DNA of 64,000 bases, taken from NCBI GenBank assembly GCA_010909165.1, contig VJWM01000107.1:124001-188000 (forward strand), given 5' to 3'. The position numbers were made by a program, and so were the translations under genes. Below the pieces are notes generated by a model. It ran no database searches, was not told the origin of the DNA, and saw only the letters and a list, made by a program, of their open reading frames with translations. The stretch comes from Anthoceros angustus. Taxonomy: Eukaryota; Streptophyta; Anthocerotopsida; Anthocerotales; Anthocerotaceae. Position 1 is the first letter of the stretch. Every line of letters begins with the position of its first letter. Positions 20,761-30,828 of the stretch are shown here, piece by piece.

Positions 20761-21983
20761 GTGGTGACTTGGAATGCTATGATAGCAGGATATTCCCAGC
20801 AGGGCATGGGACATGAAGCCCTCCGTCTGTATTGTGCAATGGAAAATGAAGGCAATGCTGCGCCTGATTCTGTGACATTTGTGTGCCTCTTACAGGCATG
20901 CGTAAGTATGGGCAACCCAGCTTTGGAGAGTGGGAAGCAGCTTCATGCCCAAATCAGACAACGAGGCCTCGAATCTGATGAGTTTGTAGCTGGCAGTTTG
21001 GTCAATATGTATTCAAAGTGTGGCAGCCTAGAAGATGCTCAGAGCTTGTTTGATGGGCTTGGTCAAAAGAATGTGGTGACGTGGAATTCCATGATAGCAG
21101 GATATTGCCAACAGGGCATGGGGCAGCAGGCGCTTGGTCTGTACAGGGCTATGCAAGCAGAAGGTATGGCTACACCCAATTCTGTCACATTTATTTGCCT
21201 GCTTCAGGCGTGTGCAAGTGTGTCAGCTTTGCATCTTGGACGGCAGCTTCATGCAAATATCAAAGCAGAAGGGCTTCAGGCTGATGTGCTTGTAGCTGGC
21301 TCTTTGATAGACATGTATGGAAAGTGTGGAAGCATGGTGGATGCACGGCAGGTGTTTGATGCTTTGCCTGAAAGAGATGTTGTCACCTGGAGTGCCCTGA
21401 TTTCGGGATATACCCGTCAGGAGAAAGTGAAGAAGTCTTTGACTTGGTTCTGAGGATGACACAAGACGGCATAGAGCCAGATGGTATCACGTTCCTGAGT
21501 CTACTGACAGTGTGTAGTCACAGGGGTCTAGTGAACAAGGGGCAAGAATACTTTGAGGCTATGAGCAAGTGCCATGGCATCACTCCCACCTTGGAGCACT
21601 ACACATGCATGGTGGATCTCCTGGGTCGTGCAGGGCATCTAAACGACGCACTAGCTTTGGTAAAGTCAATGTATGTACCGCCGAATGCTGAAATTTGGCA
21701 TGCTCTATTGGGTTCTTGTCAAAAGTGGAGTGATGCGGAGGTGGGATCCCACGCTTTCCATGAAGTGCTGAAGCTAGACAAAAAAGACGCTGCAGCTTAT
21801 GTGTTGATGGCAAACATATACACCAGTGCACAGATGTGGCAGGAGGCTCTGGAGGTGCAAGCACAGAGAATACAAATTGGGGCCTGGAAGCAGCCAGGCC
21901 AGAGCTGGTGGACGGACATGGATGGACTGGTGCATACGTTTTTGGTTGGGAATAAGAAACAGCCCGGACTGAGGCAAGGCTGA
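20761..21983 (+). pseudogene. PPR 3' end with E-domain region (copy 2), 5'-truncated
   Basis: An open segment of 230 codons (20761-21453) carries PPRs from VVTWNAMIAGYSQQGMGHEAL to RDVVTWSALISGYTRQ. A 1-bp frame change at AAGAAGTC (about 21432; one added base would restore K-E-V-F-D-L-V-L) leads to 21444-21983. That part holds GITPTLEHYTCMVDLLGRAGH, PNAEIWHALLGSCQKW, DAAAYVLMANIY and the WW-type PG box PGQSWWTD..LVHTFLVGN. Another 1-bp break at CCCGGACTGAGG (about 21964) cuts off a TEARLKQRG continuation, followed by a stop. There is no start and no complete DYW domain, so it is a fragment. It is cleaner than copy 1 at 13.1-14.0 kb. Confidence 0.85.
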
Positions 21984-22030
21984 AACAGAGGGGTTAGGAC
22001 TCCTTTGCCGGCAGACCTCTCTGACGGCTC

Positions 22031-22310
22031 AATGGCCTTAGGTGAAGCTGGTTGCCTCATGACAGCCTAGCCCAAGGTTTCAAGGCGGTGACGAACGCCA
22101 TTGAGATGCATGCGGCACAGCTTTGTGTTCTAGCTGAGGACTGCAACTCGCCAGAATACTTACACTGGTACCAGCTGTGCTCCATGCACAAGCTGAAGTT
22201 TTTCAGAGTATGAAGCTCCAAGAAGCTGTGAGGAAGGGCAGGTTCGTGTGCAATTGTTGAGGGTTGGCTGGGATGTTCCGTTGTTGGACGGTATTGTCAA
22301 GTTGCCTCAT
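22031..22310 (+). pseudogene. Ribosomal protein eS12 (RPS12) pseudogene relic
   Basis: Joined by eye across frame changes, the plus strand reads ALGEAG, then HDSLAQGFKAV..IEMHAAQLCVLAEDCN, then SPEYLHWYQLCSMHKLKFFRV, then SSKKL..GRAG..CAIVEG..GCSVVG with internal stops. This order matches eukaryotic 40S ribosomal protein eS12 (AQLCVLAEDCNxPxY, LCxxH, K-LGEWAGLCKI, VGCSCVVV). Stops after FFRV and after SSKKL, plus at least one frameshift, make it non-functional. No introns are seen in the relic, which would fit a processed pseudogene. It starts within 50 bp of the PPR stop. Confidence 0.75.
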
Positions 22311-22449
22311 GAAGCGTTGTGTTACTTCGCAGATATGCAAGATCAGTTTTGAAGGAAACCTCTGGTTGTGCTTGTGTGGCGATCGCAGTATGTATGCTCT
22401 GTAACTCTCGTCAAGTGCAAAATTCTGCGTACCAAAAGCATCATGTAGG

Positions 22450-22940
22450 TTATCTACAATCTAGGCGTTTGGCGACTAGCTTCTGCATCGCTCTGATTAC
22501 GTTGTCTTGCGACTGTCTGCAGCATTCTGGGAGGAGACTGACGCTCCGAATGACAAGCAGCAGTGCGTGCAACGTCGCCGTTACAGAGGCCAAAAACATC
22601 GACGTGATCGAAGTTTGCATCATGAGAACGTCAGCGTAGGTGAAGTCAAGTTCTCTCAGGCGGAAAGAGACGTCCTCATCTAAAATCAGGGCATGTTCAC
22701 GTTGTAGAAGCAGCCTGCAGATGAGTCTTCATTGGTTTCAGCTACTGGTCCTGAACCAAGTTTTTTGCGGACTCCAAGACAGACCCGTTTCTGTCCCTTC
22801 GTTGCAGCCAAGCTGTGTATCCTTGCCAGTCACCTAGACCTTTCAAGAGGGAGCTGGCCTTGAATCCAACGGGAATCTTTGAAGTGTTCCTAGTGTTCTT
22901 AGGGGCGGAGGAAAGCAAGGCAATTTATTGAATCATTCAA
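22450..22940 (-). other. Unidentified minus-strand ORFs (copy 2), possibly two exons of an unknown gene
   Basis: Upstream piece, about 22930-22750: open frame APKNTRNTSKIPVGFKASS, then LLKGLGDWQGYTAWLQRRDR and SVLESAKNLVQDQ. Downstream piece, about 22728-22450: QREHALILDEDVSFRLRELD, then a hydrophobic stretch from ATG at 22623 (SMFLASVTATLHALLLVI) to the stop at 22450. Both look protein-like and both recur in copy 1, where the upstream piece is damaged by a 15-bp loss. I cannot name the family. Whether they are spliced together is unclear. Confidence 0.35.
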
Positions 22941-23043
22941 AGTTATCCTCGTACGAATCTCGAAGAAAATAGCTGTCCTAGTGCGAAGTTGTACATCCAC
23001 GTTTTTGGAGGAAAGGAAGAACTTGAGAGCACCTTAGCGATCA

Positions 23044-23466
23044 TCACATGGCTGCCTTGGGACTGATCCAAATCGGTGTTTTTATACCCACATTGTAGAT
23101 GGCTATGGTGGCGTCATCTTGAACAAGTAGCTCGAAGTTGGAATCATTCCTGTTGGTGTTACTAGCCCACTTCACCCCTCCAGACGCATCGTAAACGACC
23201 AAATTGCCATCCCGCTGCATATCGGCGTGGCAGCCGGTACCTGCCAAGTAAGAGTTGGAAGCCCACACCGCATTGTGAAGCGGATACCTGTACAGCACCA
23301 GGTTGCAGTCCAGCTGCATCGTCAACCTGTACAAGCCCCGGGCCGAAGTGAGGGACACCTTGGGCGCCAAACTGCCTGGGCTGAGCAGGGTGTCAGCTCC
23401 GCTCACTGCCTGCAACAACAGAGGTAAGGAAAACAGCCACATTGCCCAGAGTTCCATGCCGTACAT
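23044..23466 (-). CDS. Bulb-type (GNA-like) lectin domain protein, copy 2
   Basis: Duplicate of the lectin at 14.9 kb, with the same start options (Met at 23466 or 23457), signal peptide and single B-lectin domain with sugar-site motifs QLDCNLVLY and QRDGNLVVY. Within the likely mature protein the only change seen is RNDSN for RNNSN. Both copies are open, so both could be expressed, or one may be an assembly duplicate. It has no neighbour that suggests a pathway. Confidence 0.8.
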   Translation of the reverse strand: MYGMELWAMWLFSLPLLLQAVSGADTLLSPGSLAPKVSLTSARGLYRLTMQLDCNLVLYRYPLHNAVWASNSYLAGTGCHADMQRDGNLVVYDASGGVKWASNTNRNDSNFELLVQDDATIAIYNVGIKTPIWISPKAAM

Positions 23467-23734
23467 CCACTCCTTTCGGAACAGAGCTTGTTTTGAAGAC
23501 GCTCCAGACGGCAGACGGACGCGAAGAAATCGAGGACGGCAGGAAAAAAGAGCTGCCTGCCTGTCCTGTCTAATCGGTTCACGAAGACATTGGAATTTCC
23601 GGTTGGCCCTGCAGGTGAGAAACCGACCTGGCCCGACTAGGTACCTGTCATTTACGAGCAATCCCGTAAAGACCCCTTGTGAACAAGCACCCGGAACGAC
23701 CACGAGCGAAGAGTTCGGGGATATGGAATGAAAT

Positions 23735-24330
23735 GAAACACCACCAGAAAATACCGATCAGGACATCCCCTGTCACCATAGGCTTTGTGTTCATGCTGTC
23801 AAAAACCTGGCTTGCATTCCCCAGTTCACCACTTTCTGCATACACGTCCACGAGGCAGATGCCCACTACTACGTCATCCAGCAGTCCTCTTTCGACATTC
23901 CTTGAGTGCAGCTGCCTGCCCTACTGTAAGGCGCCAGTGCCTGCAAAGGCCTACCGAGGGGTAGCCCATGTCATCAGATTTGTTGTGTTCATGCCGTTCA
24001 CCACATCTGGCATACCCAGCGATCAGCGCCCTCCATGACACCACATCCTTCTTGGCCATGCTTTCCAAAATCCTAGCGTGCACCTGTCAGTTCGCCACAT
24101 TTTGCATACATGTCCACCAGGACGTTGCCAACAAACAAGCTACTGGGAGGGCTGGATCACAAGAAGCATACCCAGATATCAGGGCGGTCCATGTCACCAG
24201 ATGTTTTGTGTTCATGCTGTCAACAACCTGGCCTGCATCCTTCAGTTCACGACATTTTGCATACCATGCGATCAGTGCCGTCCTTCTGGTCATGAACAAC
24301 AAGGCTATGCGGGCCGTATCCAACAAACGC
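23735..24330 (-). pseudogene. Antisense PPR fragments, copy 2
   Basis: Same broken PPR pieces as at 15.58-16.14 kb (LVDVYAESGELGNASQVFDSMNTK, ESMAKKDVVSWRALIAGYARCG, GQVVDSMNTKHLVTWTALISGYASC). Homology to copy 1 stops at 24283. Confidence 0.75.
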
Positions 24331-25069
24331 AGGTTTTTCCTTTACTATTGCAGCATACGGTTAGGCAAGAACCACAGACCGACTCACTACAATCGCACAT
24401 GGCTTGGTATCCACCTTTTCGTTTTCCTTGTCAATATGTTGGTGCTTCACCTTCTCTTTCCCTTGGCTAGACGCTCATCGGTCATTTGAGGTAGCCTCAT
24501 TCAAATCTGCAAAAGGTGGGAACAATATTGAACAAATATATATATATTTATACATGAATAAAAGGAAGCGCTTGTTGGAATGTGCTCAACAAGATGAGCA
24601 TGGTGGTATTTTCATGAATTTTATAATGTGTAATATCAAGAGGATCCCCCAAATCAAAAAAGTTTTTAATGTCAGTATGATGTGACCACTCTCACATTTA
24701 GTTTCTAGTAAAATGTGATATTATAGCTATAATCCGTGCAAAACGGGCTAAGTGCCGATCCAATAGGTATGCTTCGCATGAATTCTTTATCTTCATCTAG
24801 AGGGTGATCTCGCGCGGAAGACCTCACACAAGGGAGGCCGGCGTGCTCACGAATTGGGACTACACCGTTAAGTACACATACACCTAAAAATCATACCAAA
24901 AAGACAACGCTTTAAAATATCTAGCAAAAGTTGAGTGATATATTGTTCTGCCTTTTGCTTGCCAGAAGAGGAATATATATTAAATAAATATTTATTTTAT
25001 ATTTTATTATCAAAGGGCAAAGGTTTATAAGCAGGGTAACAAAATAAAAAATATATCTTAAATTTTATT
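24331..25069. other. Intergenic AT-rich DNA
   Basis: No recognised gene. It contains short ATATAT runs near 24537. An AT-rich block (TTATAAGCAGGGTAACAAAATA..ATATCTTAAATTTT) at about 25025-25065 recurs at about 25289 and 25355, so three diverged copies surround the left inverted-repeat arm. Confidence 0.4.
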
Positions 25070-27290
25070 AAAGAAGGTAAAGACTTCATAAAAAAGAAGA
25101 GATGCGAAAACTCATCTACCCCGAGCCGATGGGGAACAGCCCATTAAAGGGCCAAGGGCCAAGGGGGCTAGCCGCCTCCTCCAAATGTCAATCCCGAAAC
25201 TACCAACCGCCCTAAGAATGTTGTGGTCAAAGATAAGAAAAGGCCTAGGTACGACCGATCTTAAAGTTTTATGCCAATGACCAAAGCTTTATAAGTAGGG
25301 TAAAAAAAAACCATATATATATATCTTAAATTTTGTTGCCCAAGACTAAAACCTTATAACTAAGGTAAAAAAATAAAAAAATTATCTTAAATTTTGTTGC
25401 CTAAGAGCAAGGCTTGCGTGTGCATTTGTTCGTTTGAAGAAGTAAAGAGTCTAACTAGCGGGTAGTCTTAATCCTCATGAGGTGGGATTGAGCGTATGCA
25501 ATTTGCTAATGCTGCGTTTCTTTGTTGCGGCACTTCGTTTGTAGCTTTGGAAGAATGTTGATACAAACCCCTACCACTTGCCTCAAACACACAATCTTTG
25601 AACAACTCACTTCAATTTACTATGGATTCTGTCTGCAATTGTAAGGTGTGAATCTCTCCCTTTAGTTTACATGTAGCACTATCGGAAGTATTATTTATCA
25701 TTGAGTCTCCATGCAGTTATAAAGTTGTGATTGTTTTTTTTAGTATAATCTATTATTCAGTCTTGGGTCGTTGTATAGTTTTGGAATAATGTCATTTGGT
25801 ATTTAGGATGTGAAGATAAATTGGTTAATTAATTAGAGGTTTAGATAGATACTAGGGGCAAGAGTACCCCTAGGGGGTACCCTCTTCGCCATGGCGCACG
25901 TCAGGGTGCTGTCCACTATTGCCTCCGAAGTCGAGGAGTGTCTTTTTTCCTCCGTTGCGGATAACACTCATATCTTAGGACTAGGGGACAAGGTCAGGGA
26001 GGCACAGGGACTTCACGTCTTGGAGCGTAGGACCCTCATACTTTATTCAGGGTTTTGTCGATGCTACTTTGGAGGAGGACTTGGCCCACATTGGCAACCT
26101 CTCTCAGTTTGGGGACCCTTGGGTGGCGTTTGACATCCTTTCTTCCTACTTCGTGCATCAGCCAAGGTAGCTTACCAGAACGGTTGCTCCCTCCCTAGTT
26201 TTTCTATCAAGCTTGGGGAAGTTCGATAAACAGGTTATGTAGGCGCTTGGGGACACAAGGTATATGGGGGCTCCCTATACGGAAGAAATCCGCTCTTCTC
26301 GGTCATCGAGAACATGATGTCACGAACAACATCATGTGTAGCAGTATGTTGCCTCCACCTAGACAACGAGCCAGGTGGGACCAAGAGTCATCGAGGGGGG
26401 GCCCACAACTGCAAGATGATAGAGAACAGGCCAAAGGCTGGACCAAGCCTAGGCGGAACCTCATCGCGGTAGAAAAAGAGGCTCCTGCAATTCGGAAAGC
26501 CTAGATGCACGGCCGAGCCAGGAGCCCGCTCCCTTCCCCGAGCAAGAGCAGAGGCAAGCCCGAGCAGGCCAGGGAGTAGTAGAATCCAGAAGAACTGCTT
26601 CTTCTAAAGAGAGGCCTGAAGGCCGCGGAGCCTGTCTACAGACAACGTGGAAAAAAGATGCATGGCCACCCTGGCCTCCGAGGATAAGAGACTCGTGTCG
26701 CTTAGGCGGATCTATTTCTGATAAGGGGGTAACAAATCTCAGTTGCGGATGTCGTCGTAACGAATCCTACCTGAGACACCGTTTGTGAGCACGACATCAT
26801 CAACCCTCCAGGTTGGGTGGTAGAGGGATGCACGACATCCATAGTACATAAGTACACGCCTATGCAAGACGACCATGCCTTCATCCCCCTCGCCATCAAG
26901 ATCCACGGGGCCATGGGCAAGGATTTCGGACGACTCATACAAGATTGTGCTAAAGCCTGCCACGATTGACAGAATGAGGTGGATCTCCCTCTTTCCTCCG
27001 TGGTGGCTTTCTTTCAATATCGGGTTTCCATCGCCCCGCAGAGGGCATTGGCCAACGCCGATTATAGAACGGCAACGAGGGTAGGAGACGTGGCATTAGC
27101 GACACCGGTAGTAGGTAGGCCTTTTCTTATCTATGATCACGACATACTTGGGGCCGTTGATAATTTCAGGATTGACATTTGGGGGACTAGTCCCTCTTGG
27201 CCCTTGGCCCTTTAATGGATTATTCCGCATCGACTTGGGGTAGATGAATTTTCCCATCTCTTCCTTTTTATAAAGTCTCCACCTCTTTTC
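25070..27290. mobile_element. Segment bounded by inverted repeats of about 180 bp (putative TIR element)
   Basis: The left arm 25070-25250 and right arm 27113-27285 are inverted copies. Shared landmarks are AAAGACTTCATAAAAA / AGACTTTATAAAAA, AAGAAGAGATGCG / GGAAGAGATGGG, CATCTACCCC, CCATTAAAGGGCCAAGGGCCAAG, AAATGTCAATCC and AAAGATAAGAAAAGGCCTA. The interior (about 1.85 kb) has no transposase I can recognise. Its plus-strand frame at 25891-26133 (MAHVRVLSTIASEVEECLFS) is unidentified. A diverged third arm-like copy lies at 6395-6570. This fits a non-autonomous DNA transposon with long terminal inverted repeats. Target-site duplications were not established. Confidence 0.5.
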
Positions 27291-27466
27291 TGATAGGTAT
27301 CAACTTTTTTCTTTTTCCCTTTACTTTTTTCTGTATGAACGAACCTAGATAATTTTGTGGCACTAATTTGATTTTTCAGCTCGGATCGTCCAGCACAGGA
27401 GTAGGTACCTAGGTAGTTTCATGTGTAATATTCTCTCGGATTGGTTTCGACAGCGTTCCCTGAACG

Positions 27467-30013
27467 ATGCCCACAGTATGGCAACCGGACCCGTTGCGGA
27501 CCCAACAAATTGGTGTGTGTACAAGGATTGTACGAGGAGCTCCCGCTCACCTCATCTTAGGGAGACAACCCCTGGCAAACAAAGCCTGCAGGTGTGGCAT
27601 TGTAAAAAGCCCAGTACTTCCACTTCCGAGAAAATGTGTGGGTGGGGACGGGTTTTCCAGCGATGGTCGTTGCCAGGAGCAGGAGCACTTGTGCCAACAT
27701 TTTTTTCGTCCCACCACAAGAGATAAGCAGAGCTCTCGTTCGCCTGACTTCCGGCGTAAGCCAGCTTGGGTTGATGAACAGCTCGTTTCCTTGGATACAC
27801 AGATGGGTCGTGGTGCCTCTTCTTCCGAGTCCAGCTCTCCGAATAATCCTGAACCTGGCAGGCATGAAGGATTGGGAATAGGTGTCGTAACGGGTGGAAC
27901 CGTGAGCGTATTATGTCAGCAGGGGAAGCTTTCTGAGGCCGTTGAAGCCCTGGAAGCTCTGGCACAGACAGACTCTCCCATTTCTCAGTCTCTGTTTTAC
28001 ACTGTGCTGAAACTGTGTACAGCTAAGAAGGATTTGGTTGTGGGACGACGAGTTCATGATCTGAGTGTCAAACTTGGGTACGAGTCGAATGCATACCTGG
28101 GGAACCATATCTTGCGCATGTATGCATGTGGAGGTAGGCTAGAGGAGGCCATGGATGTGCTCATCAGGGTGGGCAAGCCAAATGCCTTCATGTGGTTTTC
28201 CATAATCTCTGCATATGCTAAGCATGGGAAACCTAAGGTGGCCATACAACTGTATCATGAGATGCGGATGTCCGGAGTGAAGGCGGATGCTCACGTCTTT
28301 GTAGCTGCCCTTCAAGCTTGTGCATTTGCCACTGACTTGGATTCTGGCAGAACAGTGCACTGTGATGTGTTGCACAGTGGCATTCCTCCTGACTTGTTTG
28401 TTGGCACTGGCCTTGTGGACATGTATGCAAAATGTGGTGAACTGGAAGATGCACGCCACGTTTTTGACAGCTTGGCGACAAAGAATGTGGTGACATGGAA
28501 TGCCCTGATAGCTGGGTATTCCCAGCAAGGGCTCGGACATGAGGCGCTTGTTGTGTATGGACAAATGGAGCAGGAGGGCCTCATTTTGGCTGACCATGTT
28601 ACTTTTGCTTGCCTTCTGAAGGCCTGTGCAAGCACTGGTGCCTTACAGAAGGGCAGGCAGCTGCACTCACAGATTGTCGAAAGAGGACTGCTGGATAATG
28701 TGGTGGTGGGCACCTGCCTGGTGGACATGTATGCAAAATGTGGTGAACTGGAAGATGCACGCCAGGTTTTTGACAGCATGGCCACAAAGAATGTGGTGAC
28801 ATGGAATGCCCTGATTGCTGGGTATGCACAGCAAGGACTCGGCCAAGAGGCGCTTGTTGTGTATGGACAAATGGAGCAGGAGGGCCTCATTTTGGCTGAC
28901 GATGTTACTTTTGCTTGCCTTCTGAAGGCCTGTGCAAGCACTGGTGCCTTACAGAAGGGCAGGCAGCTGCACTCACAGATTGTCGAAAGAGGACTGCTGG
29001 ATAACGTAGTGTTGGGCAACTGCCTGGTGGACATGTATGCAAAATGTGGTGAACTGGAAGATGCACGCCAGGTTTTTGACAGCATGAACACAAAGGATGT
29101 GGTGACATGGACCGCCCTGATATCTGGGTATGGTGCTTGTGATGAAGGTCACAAGGCACTAGCTTGTTTTGAGGAGATGTTAGTTGCAGGTATTCAGCCT
29201 AATGATGCAACTTTTACGTGCCTTTTGGTGGCATGCAGTCATGAGGGATTGGTCCAGGAGGGTCGCAAGCACTTTGATTCCATGGCTGAACAGCATGGTA
29301 TCAAACCTACTATTGAGCATTACGTTTGCATGATTGATCTTCTTGGGCGTGCAGGCCATTTAGATGACGCAGAGAAGACGCTATTATCATGTGAGGGCCA
29401 AAGTAATGTTGTGGGCTTGAGGTCTCTGTTGAATGCCTGCAAAAGTCACGGGGATATAGAGAGGGCAATGTGGTGTTTTGAAAGCATTGTTAGGCTGGAC
29501 CCCCAGGATGCGCCGGCATATGTGCTCATGGCAAATGCCTATGCAGATGCAGGTAGGTGGACCGATGTAGAAAGGATTGAAAAACAGAGAATGGTAGCAG
29601 GAGCCAACAAGAAACCTGCAGTGGTGACCATTGAGGTGAATAAGCATGTACATAAATTTGTGGTGGGAGAAATGGGAGAGGACATTGCGTTTAAGGTAGA
29701 GAGCACGAATGCACGTCTGAAACAGGAAGGAGGCCACGTACCTCACACAAAGTTGGTGTTGAAGCCACTGTGTGAGAAGGAAAAGGAAGATGTGCTTTGT
29801 GGACATGCTGAAAAGCTAGCTCTGGCGTTTGGTCTCTTGAACACTCCGAATGGGACACCTCTGGTGGTAACCAAGAATCTCCGCATGTGCAGTGACTGCC
29901 ACAGTTCCACGGAGATCATGTCAAGGCTTGAACGAAGAGACATTGTTGTAAGGGATGGGTACCGTGTGCATCGATTCGCAGCCGGTCGTTGCAGCTGTCA
30001 GGGTCGGCCGTGA
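27467..30013 (+). CDS. PLS-class PPR-DYW protein with KP-type PG box and GRP C-terminus (candidate RNA editing factor)
   Basis: Intact, intronless, 848 codons. Probably imported into plastids or mitochondria. The N-terminus holds a shortened PDF-like remnant (CQHFF at 76-80, SPDFRRK at 92-98, PAWVDEQLVSLD). About a dozen PPRs in PLS order follow, including two near-identical triplets (LVDMYAKCGELEDARQVFDS, VVTWNALIAGYAQQGLGQEAL, CLLKACASTGALQKGRQLHS), then the E region (PTIEHYVCMIDLLGRAGHLD). The PG box reads NKKPAVVTIEV, not PG. The deaminase-like DYW domain has HAE at 780-782, CSDCH at 808-812 (zinc and catalytic residues) and ends GRCSCQGRP instead of DYW. KP-type/GRP-tailed domains are known in plants with U-to-C editing, so this protein is a candidate of that class. 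That function is inferred. The true start may lie downstream of 27467. Confidence 0.93.
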   Translation: MPTVWQPDPLRTQQIGVCTRIVRGAPAHLILGRQPLANKACRCGIVKSPVLPLPRKCVGGDGFSSDGRCQEQEHLCQHFFRPTTRDKQSSRSPDFRRKPAWVDEQLVSLDTQMGRGASSSESSSPNNPEPGRHEGLGIGVVTGGTVSVLCQQGKLSEAVEALEALAQTDSPISQSLFYTVLKLCTAKKDLVVGRRVHDLSVKLGYESNAYLGNHILRMYACGGRLEEAMDVLIRVGKPNAFMWFSIISAYAKHGKPKVAIQLYHEMRMSGVKADAHVFVAALQACAFATDLDSGRTVHCDVLHSGIPPDLFVGTGLVDMYAKCGELEDARHVFDSLATKNVVTWNALIAGYSQQGLGHEALVVYGQMEQEGLILADHVTFACLLKACASTGALQKGRQLHSQIVERGLLDNVVVGTCLVDMYAKCGELEDARQVFDSMATKNVVTWNALIAGYAQQGLGQEALVVYGQMEQEGLILADDVTFACLLKACASTGALQKGRQLHSQIVERGLLDNVVLGNCLVDMYAKCGELEDARQVFDSMNTKDVVTWTALISGYGACDEGHKALACFEEMLVAGIQPNDATFTCLLVACSHEGLVQEGRKHFDSMAEQHGIKPTIEHYVCMIDLLGRAGHLDDAEKTLLSCEGQSNVVGLRSLLNACKSHGDIERAMWCFESIVRLDPQDAPAYVLMANAYADAGRWTDVERIEKQRMVAGANKKPAVVTIEVNKHVHKFVVGEMGEDIAFKVESTNARLKQEGGHVPHTKLVLKPLCEKEKEDVLCGHAEKLALAFGLLNTPNGTPLVVTKNLRMCSDCHSSTEIMSRLERRDIVVRDGYRVHRFAAGRCSCQGRP

Positions 30014-30828
30014 GAACAATGGAGAAGTAGCCAGTGTCCAAGTGTGTACGCTAGGGAATATTGAATTTTGACCGGTCGAGAAGTGGACAGCAAGAGCCGT
30101 CCGCCTCCGGTAGGCCTCCTCCCAAAAGATTTCAGGGGCCTGAAAATGAGATATCGAGGTGGAGGCTGTTGACGAGAACTTGTTTTTTGATGAAACCCTC
30201 CCAGGGGAAGAGCTACATCAGGTGGAGGCCGTGGAAGCCCATCTCGCTCATTTGTGGAACAAACCTCCAGTTCCACAGAGAGATCCTCCAGCTCACAGCT
30301 TAGGTCGGTGTTGTCCGATCAAGAGTGGTGACCTGTTCTATTGCCGAGGTTCTCACACTACCCACAGCTGCATGCTGTTTGCGGATTTGAATTCATGAAT
30401 TCAATTTGTCGTCGATGGATTGATGGATTCTCGTGAAAATATTGATGTAATTCTAGTGACTCAGATCCAGGTGCGGTAGGCTGGTGACCGGGTTCAAGAC
30501 TCCAAGGGTGTAAGAGATGTCCAGTTGGCCATCTCAAAGGCGGGTTGAACAGATCAATACACGGGCATGCGGGATCACGGCGGATCGGAGCTACAGCTAT
30601 TCCAAGAACTGATAGACGCCGGCCATATTGACGTCGTCAACTTAGACGCCGTCTGAACTGCGGCCCCTCATAAAGAAAGTATGGTAGGTATTTAATGCTA
30701 TTTGGTAGTGGGAAATGAACGTGGCCAAGAGTCGCGTCCAGGTGAAGGAGATGGCGAGGAGAAAAGCGTGACTATCTACATAAAGCCAGAACTGAGGAGT
30801 CGGAGCCGGAGCAGGACCAGGAGAAGCC
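30014..30828 (+). other. 3' region of the PPR-DYW gene and upstream region of the cystinosin-like gene
   Basis: A plus-strand frame at 30159-30398 (VDENLFFDETLPGEEL..FYCRGSHTTHSC) is open but unrecognised. The last 150 bp before 30829 is the probable 5' UTR of the next gene. No promoter motif was identified with confidence. Confidence 0.35.

Larger units (their letters stand above)
20759..24283. repeat. Segmental duplication, copy 2 (about 3.5 kb)
   Basis: It matches 12754-16140. It starts abruptly inside a PPR repeat (GTGTGGTGACTTGG, 12754 against 20759) and ends at GATCAGTGCCGTCC (16140 against 24283), after which the two flanks are unrelated. Copy 2 keeps bases that are missing from copy 1 and is the better reference for the shared block. 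Confidence 0.9.

Noticed and set aside
25891-26133. 80-codon plus-strand frame as the transposase of the inverted-repeat segment
   Set aside because: Too short, with no DDE or zinc-finger pattern.
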